In this document: piece after piece, positions 1 through 8,563 of the stretch
Layout of the letters: each line of letters opens with the position of its first letter
Numbering within the stretch: the first letter of the stretch is position 1
From: Ectobacillus funiculus
Lineage (GTDB): Bacteria; Bacillota; Bacilli; Bacillales; Bacillaceae_G
DNA: 45,339 nt
Assembly (NCBI RefSeq): GCF_004138295.1
Contig: NZ_SCFM01000055.1
Span: forward strand, 1-45,339
Reading direction: 5' to 3'
The notes under the pieces: model-generated
Seen by the model: only the letters and a program-made list of their open reading frames with translations
Databases searched by the model: none
What the model was told of the DNA's origin: nothing
Program-made: the position numbers and the translations under genes

Positions 1-397
1 TCTGCTTTTGAGTGATTGAGATGAGGATGTTCTGGATCTTCTACGATACATTTTTTAATTTCTTTTGAATCGATTGCACGACACTGTCTATCTGTTTGAC
101 ATACAATGCTTGTAGTTCTTTTTGTGATGTATGAAGGGCGTTTGCTTGTTGGACTGCACTATTCGCATAATAGTCGTCCAGTTGAAATCGCTGCTTGATC
201 GCAACATGCAGACTGCCTTCATACGGTTTGTTCCCCTTGCGTAGATGTTTTGTCTGCCAAGCATAAGCCGTGCGCATGGCTCTATTATAGAGACGGAGAG
301 AATGAAAGAGTTCCTGATTCAAATCGTGGGGGATCGTGTGTTTATAGATTCGATTGGAAAAATAGCACTTCTTCATTCCTTCTCCCTTCTGGTTCAT
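1..397 (-). pseudogene. Fragment of an IS200/IS605-type TnpB (OrfB) transposase, interrupted
   Basis: A 118-codon reading frame on the minus strand starts at 397 and stops at a TAG at 41-43. The protein resembles the N-terminal part of TnpB/OrfB proteins of IS200/IS605 elements: a short basic start, then an RLYNRAM-type segment and a helical stretch rich in Lys and Gln. Full TnpB proteins are about 350-400 residues, so this is only the first third. Past the TAG the same frame stays open to the window edge (it reads KIQNILISITQKQ), so either a nonsense mutation or a frameshift broke the gene. The right side carries hairpins typical of such an element's end. No tnpA was seen. The family call rests on resemblance alone. 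Confidence 0.6.
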
Positions 398-439
398 TTT
401 GGTAATTATATATTACCAAAGGAACGTACGTTCGTCTAG

Positions 440-560
440 CTACATGTCCCTATTCACCAAACATGCTAGGCGATTGCCTAGCCGACATTCATCCTCCACT
501 TACCACTGGGCTACGCCCATCACGTGCTTGAAGTGGAGTCTTCTGTCAGAAAATGATAAA
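440..560. mobile_element. Hairpin-rich end of the IS200/IS605-like element
   Basis: Upstream of the tnpB-like fragment are three nested or adjacent hairpins without a gene: GCTAGGC at 465-471 pairing with GCCTAGC at 476-482 over a 4-nt loop, CTCCACTT at 494-501 pairing with AAGTGGAG at 531-538, and GGGC/GCCC at about 508-518 inside it. IS200/IS605 elements lack terminal inverted repeats and use subterminal hairpins as ends, so this fits the left end of the same element. The exact outer boundary was not located. The rest of 399-684 shows no gene. Confidence 0.5.
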
Positions 561-684
561 TTTTGCTGCCCACTCATCTTCTCTAACACCTCAGGGCTCG
601 TTAGATATTAAAATTTTTTGTCTTTTTCATGCTTTACAATCGATTCCTTATCCCTCATACATTATCCTTCGATAGCGGCAGCCT

Positions 685-1872
685 TCATTTTTTTGCAATT
701 ACTCTTTTCTGTGTAAGTCTCTCAATCACTTCTAAACAAAATCGTGAGTTATGGTAGGGACACTTCCACGGGTTAGAAATATCTAATTTGGCAGGATTGC
801 CATCAGGGTCCACAGACCAATACCACTCCCCGCCATCTCGAGGATCAATAATGCAGTGCTGGATATAGCTCCACAAATTCTTAGCCCACTTAGCAAATCT
901 TTCATCGCCAGTTCGCTCGTAAGCATTCAAAAACCCAACAATCGCCTCTGCCTGCACCCACCATACGCGAGTAAAATCCGTTTGACCATTCTTATTATCA
1001 TTTGCAAGTGAACCATCCTCTAAAATAGCTTGTTCCGCAATGTTGTAAGCAATATCAATAACCATTTGAACAAGTTCACGCTGGTCTTGTCCAAGTGCCT
1101 TTAAGGCTTCATCTAAGAGCCAACTCGCTTCGATGTCATGACCATATGATTTCTTATCTGAAATGCTATTCCAGTTTTTATCAAAGAGAGCGTATAAAAA
1201 TTTAGTTTCCTTGCTATAAATTTTCTCATAAAAGATATTTACTAAGTTTTGCAGCTGATCACGCAAAAGCTGATCAGGCCAAACTTTATATAGAGTTGTA
1301 TATGCCTCCAGAATGTGAAGATGTGTGTTTGTGGTAATCGGTGCACCTGATCCACTGCCAAGCTTTTCATTTGGCTTCTTCATCCATTCTCTCGTGAATT
1401 CCTCCCAATACGCATTCCGCTCAGCACAATACGCCTCTTCCACGAAACGAAACAGCTTAATAGCTAATTCAAGCGCCTCCATTTTTCCTGTTACCCGGTA
1501 ATATTCGCTAAGGGCATAAATAGCAAATGATTGATTGTAAATATGCTTGGTTGTATCTTTCGGATTTCCTTGATAATCAAGTAACCAATATACTCCGCCA
1601 AACTCATGATCATATAATTTTTGCACAAGAAAATCATATGCATGGTGCGCGCATTCCACATACTCAGTCTTTTGCGTCACCCGATAAGCAGCCGAAAAGG
1701 ACCAAAGGTATCTCGATAAAACAATCCCTCCCTTATCAGCTAGCTTATTTATGTTCAATTTATAATCTGCCTGCCCATAAAATCCTCCATTTTCCTCATC
1801 CTTCATAGTAAGCCAAAAAGGCATGATATGTTGATGAAGTTCTTCTTGAATTTGCTGTTTAAAAATTTCCAT
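685..1872 (-). CDS. Cellobiose/mannobiose 2-epimerase (AGE family)
   Basis: This 395-residue protein belongs to the N-acylglucosamine 2-epimerase superfamily, an (alpha/alpha)6 barrel. It matches the cellobiose 2-epimerase branch, which converts the reducing-end glucose of cellobiose to mannose, or mannobiose to mannosyl-glucose, in the cytoplasm. Seen: no signal peptide; a GFYGQ stretch near residue 30; a TNTHLHILEAYT stretch near 190; the GHDIE motif near 250; and a C-terminal CPYHNSR motif. The two His-containing motifs supply the family's general acid/base histidines. Length is normal for the family (about 390-410). The start is supported by AGGAGAG a few bases upstream. In known mannan pathways this enzyme acts before a GH130 phosphorylase, which is not in the window. 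The gene lies alone, 9 kb from the mannanase. Whether it prefers cellobiose or mannobiose cannot be told. Confidence 0.85.
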   Translation of the reverse strand: MEIFKQQIQEELHQHIMPFWLTMKDEENGGFYGQADYKLNINKLADKGGIVLSRYLWSFSAAYRVTQKTEYVECAHHAYDFLVQKLYDHEFGGVYWLLDYQGNPKDTTKHIYNQSFAIYALSEYYRVTGKMEALELAIKLFRFVEEAYCAERNAYWEEFTREWMKKPNEKLGSGSGAPITTNTHLHILEAYTTLYKVWPDQLLRDQLQNLVNIFYEKIYSKETKFLYALFDKNWNSISDKKSYGHDIEASWLLDEALKALGQDQRELVQMVIDIAYNIAEQAILEDGSLANDNKNGQTDFTRVWWVQAEAIVGFLNAYERTGDERFAKWAKNLWSYIQHCIIDPRDGGEWYWSVDPDGNPAKLDISNPWKCPYHNSRFCLEVIERLTQKRVIAKK

Positions 1873-2148
1873 TTCTATCTCTCCTATGTTTATATTTCAT
1901 GCTAAATCGATCACTCTGCCTAACGAATAGAAGATATTACATCTAAACCTCATCTTCTTTTTCACTTTCCTGCAGCTTTTTTATTTAAACCACTGCAGAA
2001 GATGTTCACCGCCAAAACTGTTCGAGAAATTTGTATTGTGCACTCTCTTCATCTTATCCCTTCATAAATTACAAACTGCATCTGCTTAAAGATTCACAAC
2101 GATACATGTTTTGAGCTTGCTTCTAAAAAGAGTATATAAGAAACTGAA

Positions 2149-2168
2149 TTAAAAGTATATACTTTTAA
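2149..2168. promoter_or_regulatory. 20-bp perfect palindrome upstream of the 2-epimerase
   Basis: TTAAAAGTATATACTTTTAA is a perfect palindrome about 280 bases upstream of the 2-epimerase start. A central GTATATAC core is common in operators of GntR/HutC and related regulators. The right part, GTATATACTTTTAA, recurs at 16832-16845 upstream of the GH1 gene that begins at 16604. The region is AT-rich, so chance is possible. The rest of 1905-2235 shows no gene. Confidence 0.35.
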
Positions 2169-2235
2169 TAAAATATGTATATTCATATGTTTTATTGAGA
2201 TTTCTAATGTCTTAAAATGTATTTTGCTTTTCCAT

Positions 2236-2353
2236 AAAGAAAACCCGCCGATTGGCGAAGACAGAGGCGTGGTTACACTTACACTGTATTCCTAAAATTT
2301 CCGACTACGTCGAATAACTTCTAGCTAGAAATTTATACTTTCCTACAGTGTAG
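2236..2353. repeat. Dispersed intergenic repeat, copy A
   Basis: One of six related intergenic sequences in the window. It has a head hairpin (CGCC-GATT-GGCG), a linker containing GAAGACAGAGGCG, then a core bounded by TACACTGTA and its inverted partner TACAGTGTA. Inside the core are CCTAAAATTTCCGACTACG and TTCTAGCTAGAA. The arms of the core can fold together over about 20 bases. No coding frame. Other copies are at 5260-5321 and 7250-7290 (partial), 10727-10827, 39503-39639 and 40588-40723. Confidence 0.75.
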
Positions 2354-2370
2354 AAAAAGACAGGCCAAAA

Positions 2371-2496
2371 GGGGCTGTGTTGACAAATACCTATTCAAAA
2401 CAAAAAGAAGACAAATACAACAGGTAGCATTTGTCTTCTTTTTATTTACTGTATTCTATGCTTTGAAATGGAGCCATTTAGTTTGTCAATAGCCCC
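2371..2496. mobile_element. MITE-like remnant or internally deleted IS
   Basis: GGGGCTGTGTTGACAAA at 2371-2387 is matched in inverted orientation by TTTGTCAATAGCCCC at 2482-2496, with a short gap. The ends resemble those of IS1182-like elements. Only 126 bases separate the outer ends and no transposase frame lies inside. It holds the hairpin listed at 2404-2442. No clear target-site duplication was found. Confidence 0.5.
2404..2442. terminator. Bidirectional intrinsic terminator
   Basis: AAAAGAAGACAAAT at 2404-2417 pairs with ATTTGTCTTCTTTT at 2429-2442. T-runs follow in both directions. It lies 146 bases past the stop of the response regulator gene and probably ends that operon. Confidence 0.7.
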
Positions 2497-2587
2497 AGAA
2501 GCGCTGTCTTTTTTGTCAGGATATTTAGCTACATTTAAGTTTCTATGAATGATATAAACATCATTTCGTTCATAAAAGCCTCAATCT

Positions 2588-3280
2588 CTATACTTGAAAA
2601 TACCTGCGTTCAGGACGGCCAACATTCCCATAAATAAGCTCCGCATAAATCTTCCGCTGTGAAATCAAGTACTCCAAATAACGCCTTGCCGTAGATCGGC
2701 TCACCCCCGACTCCTGGCTAAGAAGCTCTGCTGTAATTCCTTCCTCTCCTATTCCTGAAACACACTTTAAAATCTTCTCTAGCGTTAAAGGATCGATCCC
2801 CTTTGGTGAAGCATCCGTCATAGAAATCGCCGCACTAGGCGCTCCTGTACTCCAAAAGCCTTCAATTTGATCAGGAGATAGCTTCTCCTGCTGCTCAAGC
2901 TGCTGCATCTTACTCCTGTAATGCTCCAAGCTCCTTTTAAATCGATCAAACGTTAAAGGTTTGACGATATAATCAAATACTCCGCCTCGCATTGCATGGC
3001 GCACAACATCAACCTCCGAGGCGGCCGTAATCATAATAATATCAGCCTCCTTGGCATTCTCACGAATAAACGGTACAAGATCGATTCCCCTCATATCAGG
3101 TAAGTACACATCAAGCAAGATCAACTGCGGCTGCACAAGCTCGATCCACTCCTTTGCCTGCTCACCGTTCGTTGCCGTTCCAACGACTGTAAACCCGCCA
3201 ATCTTTTCCGTAAAGCGGCGATGAATTTCCGCAATTCGAACATCATCTTCAACAATCAGTACCTCAGTAGGCTGAGACAT
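2588..3280 (-). CDS. Response regulator, CitB/DctR/MalR family
   Basis: Transcription factor of a two-component pair. An N-terminal receiver domain (EVLIVEDD near residue 5, phospho-acceptor Asp in LILLDVYLP, conserved Thr/Ala in MITAAS, Lys in YIVKPL) is followed by a C-terminal helix-turn-helix (GVSRSTARRYLEYL), as in Bacillus CitT, DctR and MalR. I start it at the ATG at 3280, which encodes MSQPTEVLIV and has GGTGTGGAGAG upstream; the frame is open 30 codons further up but that part overlaps the kinase gene. With this start the protein is 230 residues, the usual size, and overlaps the kinase gene end by 17 bases, so the two are translationally coupled. No carboxylate transporter gene lies next to it, so the target is unknown. 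Confidence 0.85.
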   Translation of the reverse strand: MSQPTEVLIVEDDVRIAEIHRRFTEKIGGFTVVGTATNGEQAKEWIELVQPQLILLDVYLPDMRGIDLVPFIRENAKEADIIMITAASEVDVVRHAMRGGVFDYIVKPLTFDRFKRSLEHYRSKMQQLEQQEKLSPDQIEGFWSTGAPSAAISMTDASPKGIDPLTLEKILKCVSGIGEEGITAELLSQESGVSRSTARRYLEYLISQRKIYAELIYGNVGRPERRYFQV

Positions 3281-4886
3281 TCTCTCCACACCTTTCCTTT
3301 GGGATTGCCACAATAAATAATGCGCCGTCCCAATCTCCCTTTTCAATTGCAATGCTGCCGTGCAAATCATCTACCAATTCCTTCACTCTCGCCAAACCGT
3401 ATCCACGATTTCCTCCATCCTTTGTAGAAAAGTCGCGTTTAAAAATATATGGAATTAGATTGTCATCTACACCCAATCCCGAATCTTCAACCTCAAGAAG
3501 CAAATCATCACCGATATCTGTTATATATAAGCGTACCTGTTTTTCCTTATCCGTATTTCTCTCAACAGATTCAAAAGCATTAGTAATTAAATTGCCAAGG
3601 ATAGAAATAAAATAGCTGCTATCAATATGCTCAGCTAATCTCTCCAGACTGCTTTCCCGATCAAGCACAAAATTAATTTTCAATTCCTTTGCACGGTTAT
3701 AAAAACCAATTAAAATCCCACCGAGCCTAGGATCCTTCAGCCTGCTCATAATAAACTGGACAAAATCCTGCTGAACCGCTGTTTCCTTATGCACAAGTTC
3801 CAGTGCTTCCTCATAGGATTCTAGCTGAATCAACCCTGAAAGCGTATACAAAAGATTATTAAACTCATGTGTCTGAGCACGGAGAGCCTCTGTATAGCGT
3901 TTGACTTGTGAAAGCTCCTCTGTTAGTTGATCGATTTCAGATTTAAGACGAAAACTCGAAACAACGCCTATTACTTCATTTCCAATTTTAACAGGCAACC
4001 GATTTGCGATAATAGTTCGTCCCTTTAATTTTAACTGTCGATCTAGCTGTTCTTCACCATTGCGAAGTACCTCTAAAATAGATGTATTCGGAATCACCTC
4101 TAGAACAGGCCTTCCAATTACATTTTGTTCCTGACGAATAAGGAGAATTTCATATGCGGCTTGATTTAAAAGACTAATCCTTCCTTGCTTATCAATCATC
4201 ATAATCCCTTCTCGAACCGATTGAATTAAAGCACTTCTCTCTTCGTACAGGGATGCAATTTCCTCGGGTTCCAGACCAAACATTAAATTTTTAATATTGC
4301 GCGCGAGATACACAGAGCCAATGATTCCAATGACTGCTCCAGAAAGGGCAATCCCCCACATGGTATAATCGTATTCGCCTACAATTTGATTAATATCCTC
4401 CATCAGAAAGCCAACTGAGACAATCCCAATGATATTTCCGTTTTCATCCCAAATTGGAGCTTTACCGCGCAAAGATAATCCAAGCGTGCCCTTTGCCTTG
4501 GATATATAAGCTTTTCCATCTACAAGTGCTTTATCATTATCTCCGCCCATCATTCTTTTGCCAATTCTCTGCGGATTTGGATGAGAATAACGTATTCCCT
4601 GTTTATTGCCGATGACAATAAACTCAGCATCTGTTTCCAGCCGGATGCGTTCCGCAATCGGCTGAATGATAGCTGCCGGGTTTTCCGTATGCAATGCGGA
4701 TCTAATCTCAGGCATAGCCGCTACAGTTTTCGCAACGTGAAGCGCACGTTTTCCTAATTGATTCTCGACCGTATCAGATAGCACGTAATAAAATAGAAAG
4801 CTGATTTGCGAAACAATTAAAATAATAAGAGCAATAATGAACAAGGTAATTCGCTGCTGCAGTTTTAGTTTTTTTAGCTTCAACAT
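3264..4886 (-). CDS. Sensor histidine kinase, CitA/DcuS/MalK type
   Basis: A 540-residue membrane sensor kinase. Seen in order: an N-terminal membrane helix (about 13-34), an extracytoplasmic PAS-like sensor domain (about 35-170), a second membrane helix (about 176-195) followed by ARNIKNLMFGLEPEEIA, a cytoplasmic PAS domain (about 215-310), the phospho-acceptor box QTHEFNNLLY, and a C-terminal ATPase domain with DSGLGVD and GNRGYGLARVKELV. The family senses di- or tricarboxylates such as citrate, malate or fumarate through the external PAS domain. It is followed immediately by its response regulator. The ligand cannot be inferred because no transporter is adjacent. Confidence 0.87.
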   Translation of the reverse strand: MLKLKKLKLQQRITLFIIALIILIVSQISFLFYYVLSDTVENQLGKRALHVAKTVAAMPEIRSALHTENPAAIIQPIAERIRLETDAEFIVIGNKQGIRYSHPNPQRIGKRMMGGDNDKALVDGKAYISKAKGTLGLSLRGKAPIWDENGNIIGIVSVGFLMEDINQIVGEYDYTMWGIALSGAVIGIIGSVYLARNIKNLMFGLEPEEIASLYEERSALIQSVREGIMMIDKQGRISLLNQAAYEILLIRQEQNVIGRPVLEVIPNTSILEVLRNGEEQLDRQLKLKGRTIIANRLPVKIGNEVIGVVSSFRLKSEIDQLTEELSQVKRYTEALRAQTHEFNNLLYTLSGLIQLESYEEALELVHKETAVQQDFVQFIMSRLKDPRLGGILIGFYNRAKELKINFVLDRESSLERLAEHIDSSYFISILGNLITNAFESVERNTDKEKQVRLYITDIGDDLLLEVEDSGLGVDDNLIPYIFKRDFSTKDGGNRGYGLARVKELVDDLHGSIAIEKGDWDGALFIVAIPKERCGENVSAY

Positions 4887-5199
4887 TCCCTCTCCCTACC
4901 TAATATTAGAAGGAGACATTCCCCTTACTCCAACAAAAGTGACAAGATCCATCCTCTTTCATTCTTTTAATCTATTTTAACATAATTTTGAAGTATAAAA
5001 CAAAAGCCTTATGTGCAAAGAAATTCTGTTACAAGACAAACTGTATAATAGCAACACATAGCTTAAGTTCTGCAATCTAGTTTAGAAAAGTCTTCCTCTT
5101 AGTAACTTCCCTAAGATTCATTTGTTTCAACCACTGAACATTACTACAGCTAGCCTTTGTTATTGGATTTCAAAAAATATATCTTGCATGCAGAATCAG

Positions 5200-5256
5200 T
5201 TGACAGTGATAATCAATATCAATTAAAATAGTGAACATAAATGATAATAAATATCA
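5200..5256 (+). promoter_or_regulatory. Sigma-A promoter overlapped by two Fur-type boxes
   Basis: TTGACA at 5200-5205 and TAAAAT at 5224-5229 are separated by 18 bases. The palindrome TGATAATCAATATCA (5207-5221) fills the spacer and a second, TGATAATAAATATCA (5242-5256), lies just after the start site. Both fit the TGATA-n5-TATCA symmetry of Bacillus Fur boxes. No iron-uptake gene follows: the next feature is a repeat copy and the next gene starts at 5527. The rest of 4887-5526 shows no gene. Confidence 0.55.
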
Positions 5257-5259
5257 ACT

Positions 5260-5321
5260 AAAGAAAAATCACTGTGTCGAATTCACTTCTATCTGGGAAT
5301 TTATACTTTCTTACAGTGTAA
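5260..5321. repeat. Dispersed intergenic repeat, copy B (partial)
   Basis: Contains AAAGAAAAATCACTGTGTCG and then the right arm of the repeat core (GGAATTTATACTTTCTTACA followed by GTGTA). The head hairpin linker and most of the left arm are missing. It lies directly downstream of the Fur-type promoter. Confidence 0.6.
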
Positions 5322-5526
5322 AAATATAAACCTCCCCCTTGTTTCTGTTTCATCTTTAAGAAAAGTTCCTACATTTATAGGACAAGGGAAAGGTTAGGCT
5401 CAAGCCAGAGGAACAATCAGCCTTAGAAGAGAAGAAGTTTGACTTTGATAGCTAAAAATAGCCTAGCAAAAAAATGATGCAAGAAAAATACCAACAGACT
5501 ATAGATCACTATAAGGAGGTAATACC

Positions 5527-5898
5527 ATGAATAGCAACTTTGTTACACTAAAGTCATTTGAATACGAGTTAAATTGCAACTGCCCCGAGCGACATCCAAT
5601 CTACTTTTCAGCGGGTGATATCCTAACGATTGAAGAAGAGAGAAGATATGTCGACGGTATGGGCTGGTACGTCCTTATCACGATTAACGACGAATATAAT
5701 ATGTTTATGTTTTTAGAGGATATTGAACACCTGCGTATGAAAGGAACCATTTGTGCCATCTCTGATTTAGATTTACGTATCAATTATTTGCGCTTTAAAG
5801 TGAATGAAGCGCTTGATACACGAGATAAGGAAGCCTTTCTCATATTCTCTAGTGAGCTTGGAAAGGTCATGAATTTACGAGAAGGATTAATGGGTTAG
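5527..5898 (+). CDS. IDEAL-domain protein of unknown function
   Basis: A 123-residue soluble protein. The C-terminal part (about 78-112) has a VNEALDTRDKEAFLIFSSEL stretch that fits the short IDEAL domain seen in Bacillus proteins such as YpiB. The N-terminal 75 residues are beta-rich with a GMGWYVLI stretch and two closely spaced Cys (CNCPE near residue 18), and I do not recognise them as a named domain. The start is well supported by AAGGAGGTAATACC immediately upstream. It converges with the germination operon and its stop overlaps the last gene of that operon by 4 bases. The Fur-type promoter 300 bases upstream could reach it, but a repeat lies between. The molecular role is unknown. Confidence 0.75.
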   Translation: MNSNFVTLKSFEYELNCNCPERHPIYFSAGDILTIEEERRYVDGMGWYVLITINDEYNMFMFLEDIEHLRMKGTICAISDLDLRINYLRFKVNEALDTRDKEAFLIFSSELGKVMNLREGLMG

Positions 5899-6083
5899 CT
5901 TTTCCTAAGCAAATATAAATGATAAGTAATAACATAGGCTGCAAAAAAGGCAGGCCCACCAAGAAGGAATCTGCCAAATATCAGAAGTTTTACTTTGCGA
6001 TTAAAGCTGTTTGTATCAGTTCCACGGGCCCTTCTCCCAGCCTCTTGTTTTTTATTTAGCTTGGTCAGGTTTTTTTTTAACAA
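5895..6083 (-). CDS. Small membrane protein, candidate D subunit of the germinant receptor
   Basis: A 62-residue frame with a basic N-terminal half and one long hydrophobic stretch (about 31-59, possibly a helical hairpin broken by GGP). It begins at a TTG inside the end of the permease gene, overlapping it by 32 bases, and no good ribosome binding site precedes that TTG, so translation would depend on coupling. Small membrane proteins of about 55-75 residues, called D subunits, are encoded next to several Bacillus germinant receptor operons and modulate germination. Position, size and hydrophobicity fit, but I cannot show homology. A later non-ATG start is possible. Confidence 0.5.
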   Translation of the reverse strand: MLKKNLTKLNKKQEAGRRARGTDTNSFNRKVKLLIFGRFLLGGPAFFAAYVITYHLYLLRKS

Positions 6084-7143
6084 ACATAAATAGAAAGAGA
6101 AGTGTCGGTATAAAAACTATAAAGAATGGGGCCTGTAAATATTTTAAACCAAGAAATTTCCCCAACCATATGTGATAGGTCCAACTTGGCGGTAGATGGG
6201 AGGTACCATAAATAATTCCTCCTACTGGAAGGATTAGTTTTCGATAGTTCGTGTTGAGTAATCTACCTAACCCTAAAACAGCCGCCAGATACCATAATGT
6301 TACTTTAATGAATATCCCTACATATAAGAGTAAAACTACAAAAGCATCAAAACGTTCGAGAAAATCAGCTATTTGAATAAGTCTGACAGATGCCAGCAGC
6401 GGAAGGTTACTAACACTCACGTATGGTACTCCTAAGATAGCAATATTCAGTATACTAAGAATCGTAAGAAAAATGCCTACAAATACGTAAGCTCGAATAG
6501 AGATTTTAACTATATCGTCCTTATCATTCAAATAGTTCCAATACATAAGGAAAAGTACTAATTGCCCGAATGGGAAAAGGATAGGGTCTGGAAAGGCACC
6601 CTTCAGTACCGGTATGATTCCATTTTCGAGGATAGGAAATAGACGATCTATATGTACAATACCCGAGCTAAAGTACAAGATAATTAATAATAGGTAAAAG
6701 AATAACACTCCTAGCAGCATAAATTCAGCCACGCGGAAAAAAACTTCAACCCCCTTAAAAAGGACATAACTTGCTAGAAGCATCATAACTAGCATAACGA
6801 CGGAGATAGGGGTTTTGGAAAGAAAGGTCATGAGCGTAAGATCTCCAAAATCCCGCACATTCCGCATAGATTCGTACATAAAATTACAGACATAGGAAAA
6901 GGCGATTAACCTCCCGAAAAACGAACCAAAATATTGAATTAACATTTGAATCAAATCTTTATCCGGCTCTAGACGCTGAATGGCTAGAAATAACATGAAC
7001 AGCAAAAAGCCAGGAATCATACCGATCAACATTACTAACCAGGCATCCTGTTTGGCGCTGATTCCTATCTCAAACAAAGCAGCGCTTCCTATTTCAAATA
7101 GTATGATCATAGCCACTAACTGATGTTTGCTGATTCTTTCCAT
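6052..7143 (-). CDS. Spore germination permease, GerAB/GerKB family
   Basis: A 363-residue integral membrane protein of the endospore germination permease family (APC superfamily). It begins MERISKHQLVAMIILFEIGS, the usual GerAB-type N-terminus, and has about ten hydrophobic segments spread over its full length. In the inner spore membrane this subunit forms the germinant-binding transmembrane part of the receptor, which triggers ion release when amino acids or sugars bind. It is the third gene of an A-C-B-D operon, the order of B. subtilis gerK. The germinant cannot be told from sequence. Confidence 0.9.
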   Translation of the reverse strand: MERISKHQLVAMIILFEIGSAALFEIGISAKQDAWLVMLIGMIPGFLLFMLFLAIQRLEPDKDLIQMLIQYFGSFFGRLIAFSYVCNFMYESMRNVRDFGDLTLMTFLSKTPISVVMLVMMLLASYVLFKGVEVFFRVAEFMLLGVLFFYLLLIILYFSSGIVHIDRLFPILENGIIPVLKGAFPDPILFPFGQLVLFLMYWNYLNDKDDIVKISIRAYVFVGIFLTILSILNIAILGVPYVSVSNLPLLASVRLIQIADFLERFDAFVVLLLYVGIFIKVTLWYLAAVLGLGRLLNTNYRKLILPVGGIIYGTSHLPPSWTYHIWLGKFLGLKYLQAPFFIVFIPTLLFLFMFVKKKPDQAK

Positions 7144-7249
7144 ATGTAAAACATTCCTTTATCCTAGGATCGACTACCATTATAATTCAGTGCGTAGTCA
7201 GGTATATGTTCTATTCCCCTTTCGCTTCGATCGAGAGTAAAATCAATCG

Positions 7250-7290
7250 TATCCATTCTGGCTGGAAATTTATACTTTCCTACAGTGCAA
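7250..7290. repeat. Dispersed intergenic repeat, copy C (partial)
   Basis: Only the right arm of the core is recognisable: CTGGCTGGAAATTTATACTT and then TCCTACAGTG. It lies between the B and C genes of the germination operon, in a 187-base gap that is unusually wide for such an operon. Confidence 0.5.
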
Positions 7291-7330
7291 AAGAACTTTC
7301 GCCTCCTCTTTCTTTTTTTTAGAAAATTCC

Positions 7331-8539
7331 TTATTTAAGTATTTTAGAAACAGAGTTGTTAATAATACCGGTACGACGGATATTGGCCTTAACTTTAACG
7401 TTCATTTTTATATCCATAAATGCTTCGCCCCAGTTGTCTTTCATTTCTTTCCAGTAACTTGGATATTCTGTATGGAATGCATTCCCAAAGCCAAGTACAT
7501 CTGTTTTCAGTCTTTTCGCTCCTTTAAATGCCACTTCTATCTCTTTTTTGATTTCATCTTGAATAGAATGCTCTAATTTTGTCAGCACTTTAGGATCTTG
7601 TAGATTAAGTTTGCAAGCTGATTCTTCCAATACTCCCTTTGCTTTAACATCAACAGTTATTTCTGGCTTCCCATTTACTAAGCTAGGGATTAATTTTGTG
7701 GATCCCTTTTCTACGAAAAAAGAAGATAATTGTTTATCATAAGTCGTACCATCACAAGGAAAGGTAACAACTGTATTGGAGATAGCATCGGATATCCAAG
7801 CTAACCCTAAGCTTTCCTCCTGACTCAGCCAACCTACTAGTTTCGCTTGTCTAAACACCCCTATACTCCCTAATTGTATAGCAGCATGTCTTCGTGTCTT
7901 TTGAAGTGCCTCCAAGGCTGTTTGCTTTCTCTGTTCACCGGAAACCTTGATTTCTGGTAATACAGCACTTTCCAAAGGACTACTAGCTAATGTAGTCACG
8001 AATTCATGCATATTGATACTTCTAATCATAGAAAGACTAGATTCTTCTTTTTCAAAAATCTTCCTAATAGTGTTACCAGAAATCTTTTCAATAGGGGTAA
8101 GTATTTCCAAAAACTCCCCTGCATTTCCCTTTGTAAGGATAATTTTCATGGTTTCCCTGCTTTCAATATCCCTTAGATAGAAATCAATAATTTGCTTGAC
8201 CCCTTTCTTGGCAACATCTTCATTTATAAGCACGACACGATTATGAGCCAAAAAAAGAGCGCGCGGTGTTTCCATACTGACATTTTGAAACGCATCTCTA
8301 AGTGTTTTCCCCTTTGTAGAAAACGTAGTAACGGGTGATTGGCTATTACCACTGCCAGTTTGGGTAGCGATTGCCCCCGGATTAACGACCTGAAATGAGG
8401 TTACCCATTGATTGTTCTTATCCATATCAATAGCTGTTGCCATCACAATTCCAAGCTCCCCCAATTCTCTGCGATTCCAGCATCCGCTTTCAAGCAAGCA
8501 AATGAATAGGATTAACAGCAACATCAAAGAACGTTTCAC
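7331..8539 (-). CDS. Spore germination lipoprotein, GerAC/GerKC family
   Basis: A 402-residue lipoprotein. A hydrophobic signal sequence ends in the lipobox LESGC, with the lipidated Cys at residue 20, followed by the WNRRELGELGIVMA stretch typical of GerC proteins. The mature part matches the Ger(x)C family in length and carries the ETPRALFLAHNRVVLI region. It is anchored on the outer face of the inner spore membrane and works with the A and B subunits in the receptor. It starts 24 bases after the A gene stop. Confidence 0.92.
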   Translation of the reverse strand: MKRSLMLLLILFICLLESGCWNRRELGELGIVMATAIDMDKNNQWVTSFQVVNPGAIATQTGSGNSQSPVTTFSTKGKTLRDAFQNVSMETPRALFLAHNRVVLINEDVAKKGVKQIIDFYLRDIESRETMKIILTKGNAGEFLEILTPIEKISGNTIRKIFEKEESSLSMIRSINMHEFVTTLASSPLESAVLPEIKVSGEQRKQTALEALQKTRRHAAIQLGSIGVFRQAKLVGWLSQEESLGLAWISDAISNTVVTFPCDGTTYDKQLSSFFVEKGSTKLIPSLVNGKPEITVDVKAKGVLEESACKLNLQDPKVLTKLEHSIQDEIKKEIEVAFKGAKRLKTDVLGFGNAFHTEYPSYWKEMKDNWGEAFMDIKMNVKVKANIRRTGIINNSVSKILK

Positions 8540-8563
8540 CTGTTTCCTCCCTCCTCATATACC

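Noticed and set aside
399-611. Plus-strand frames of 64-70 codons in the left 600 bases
   Set aside because: They run through the hairpins of the IS end and antisense to the tnpB-like fragment, with no ribosome binding site.
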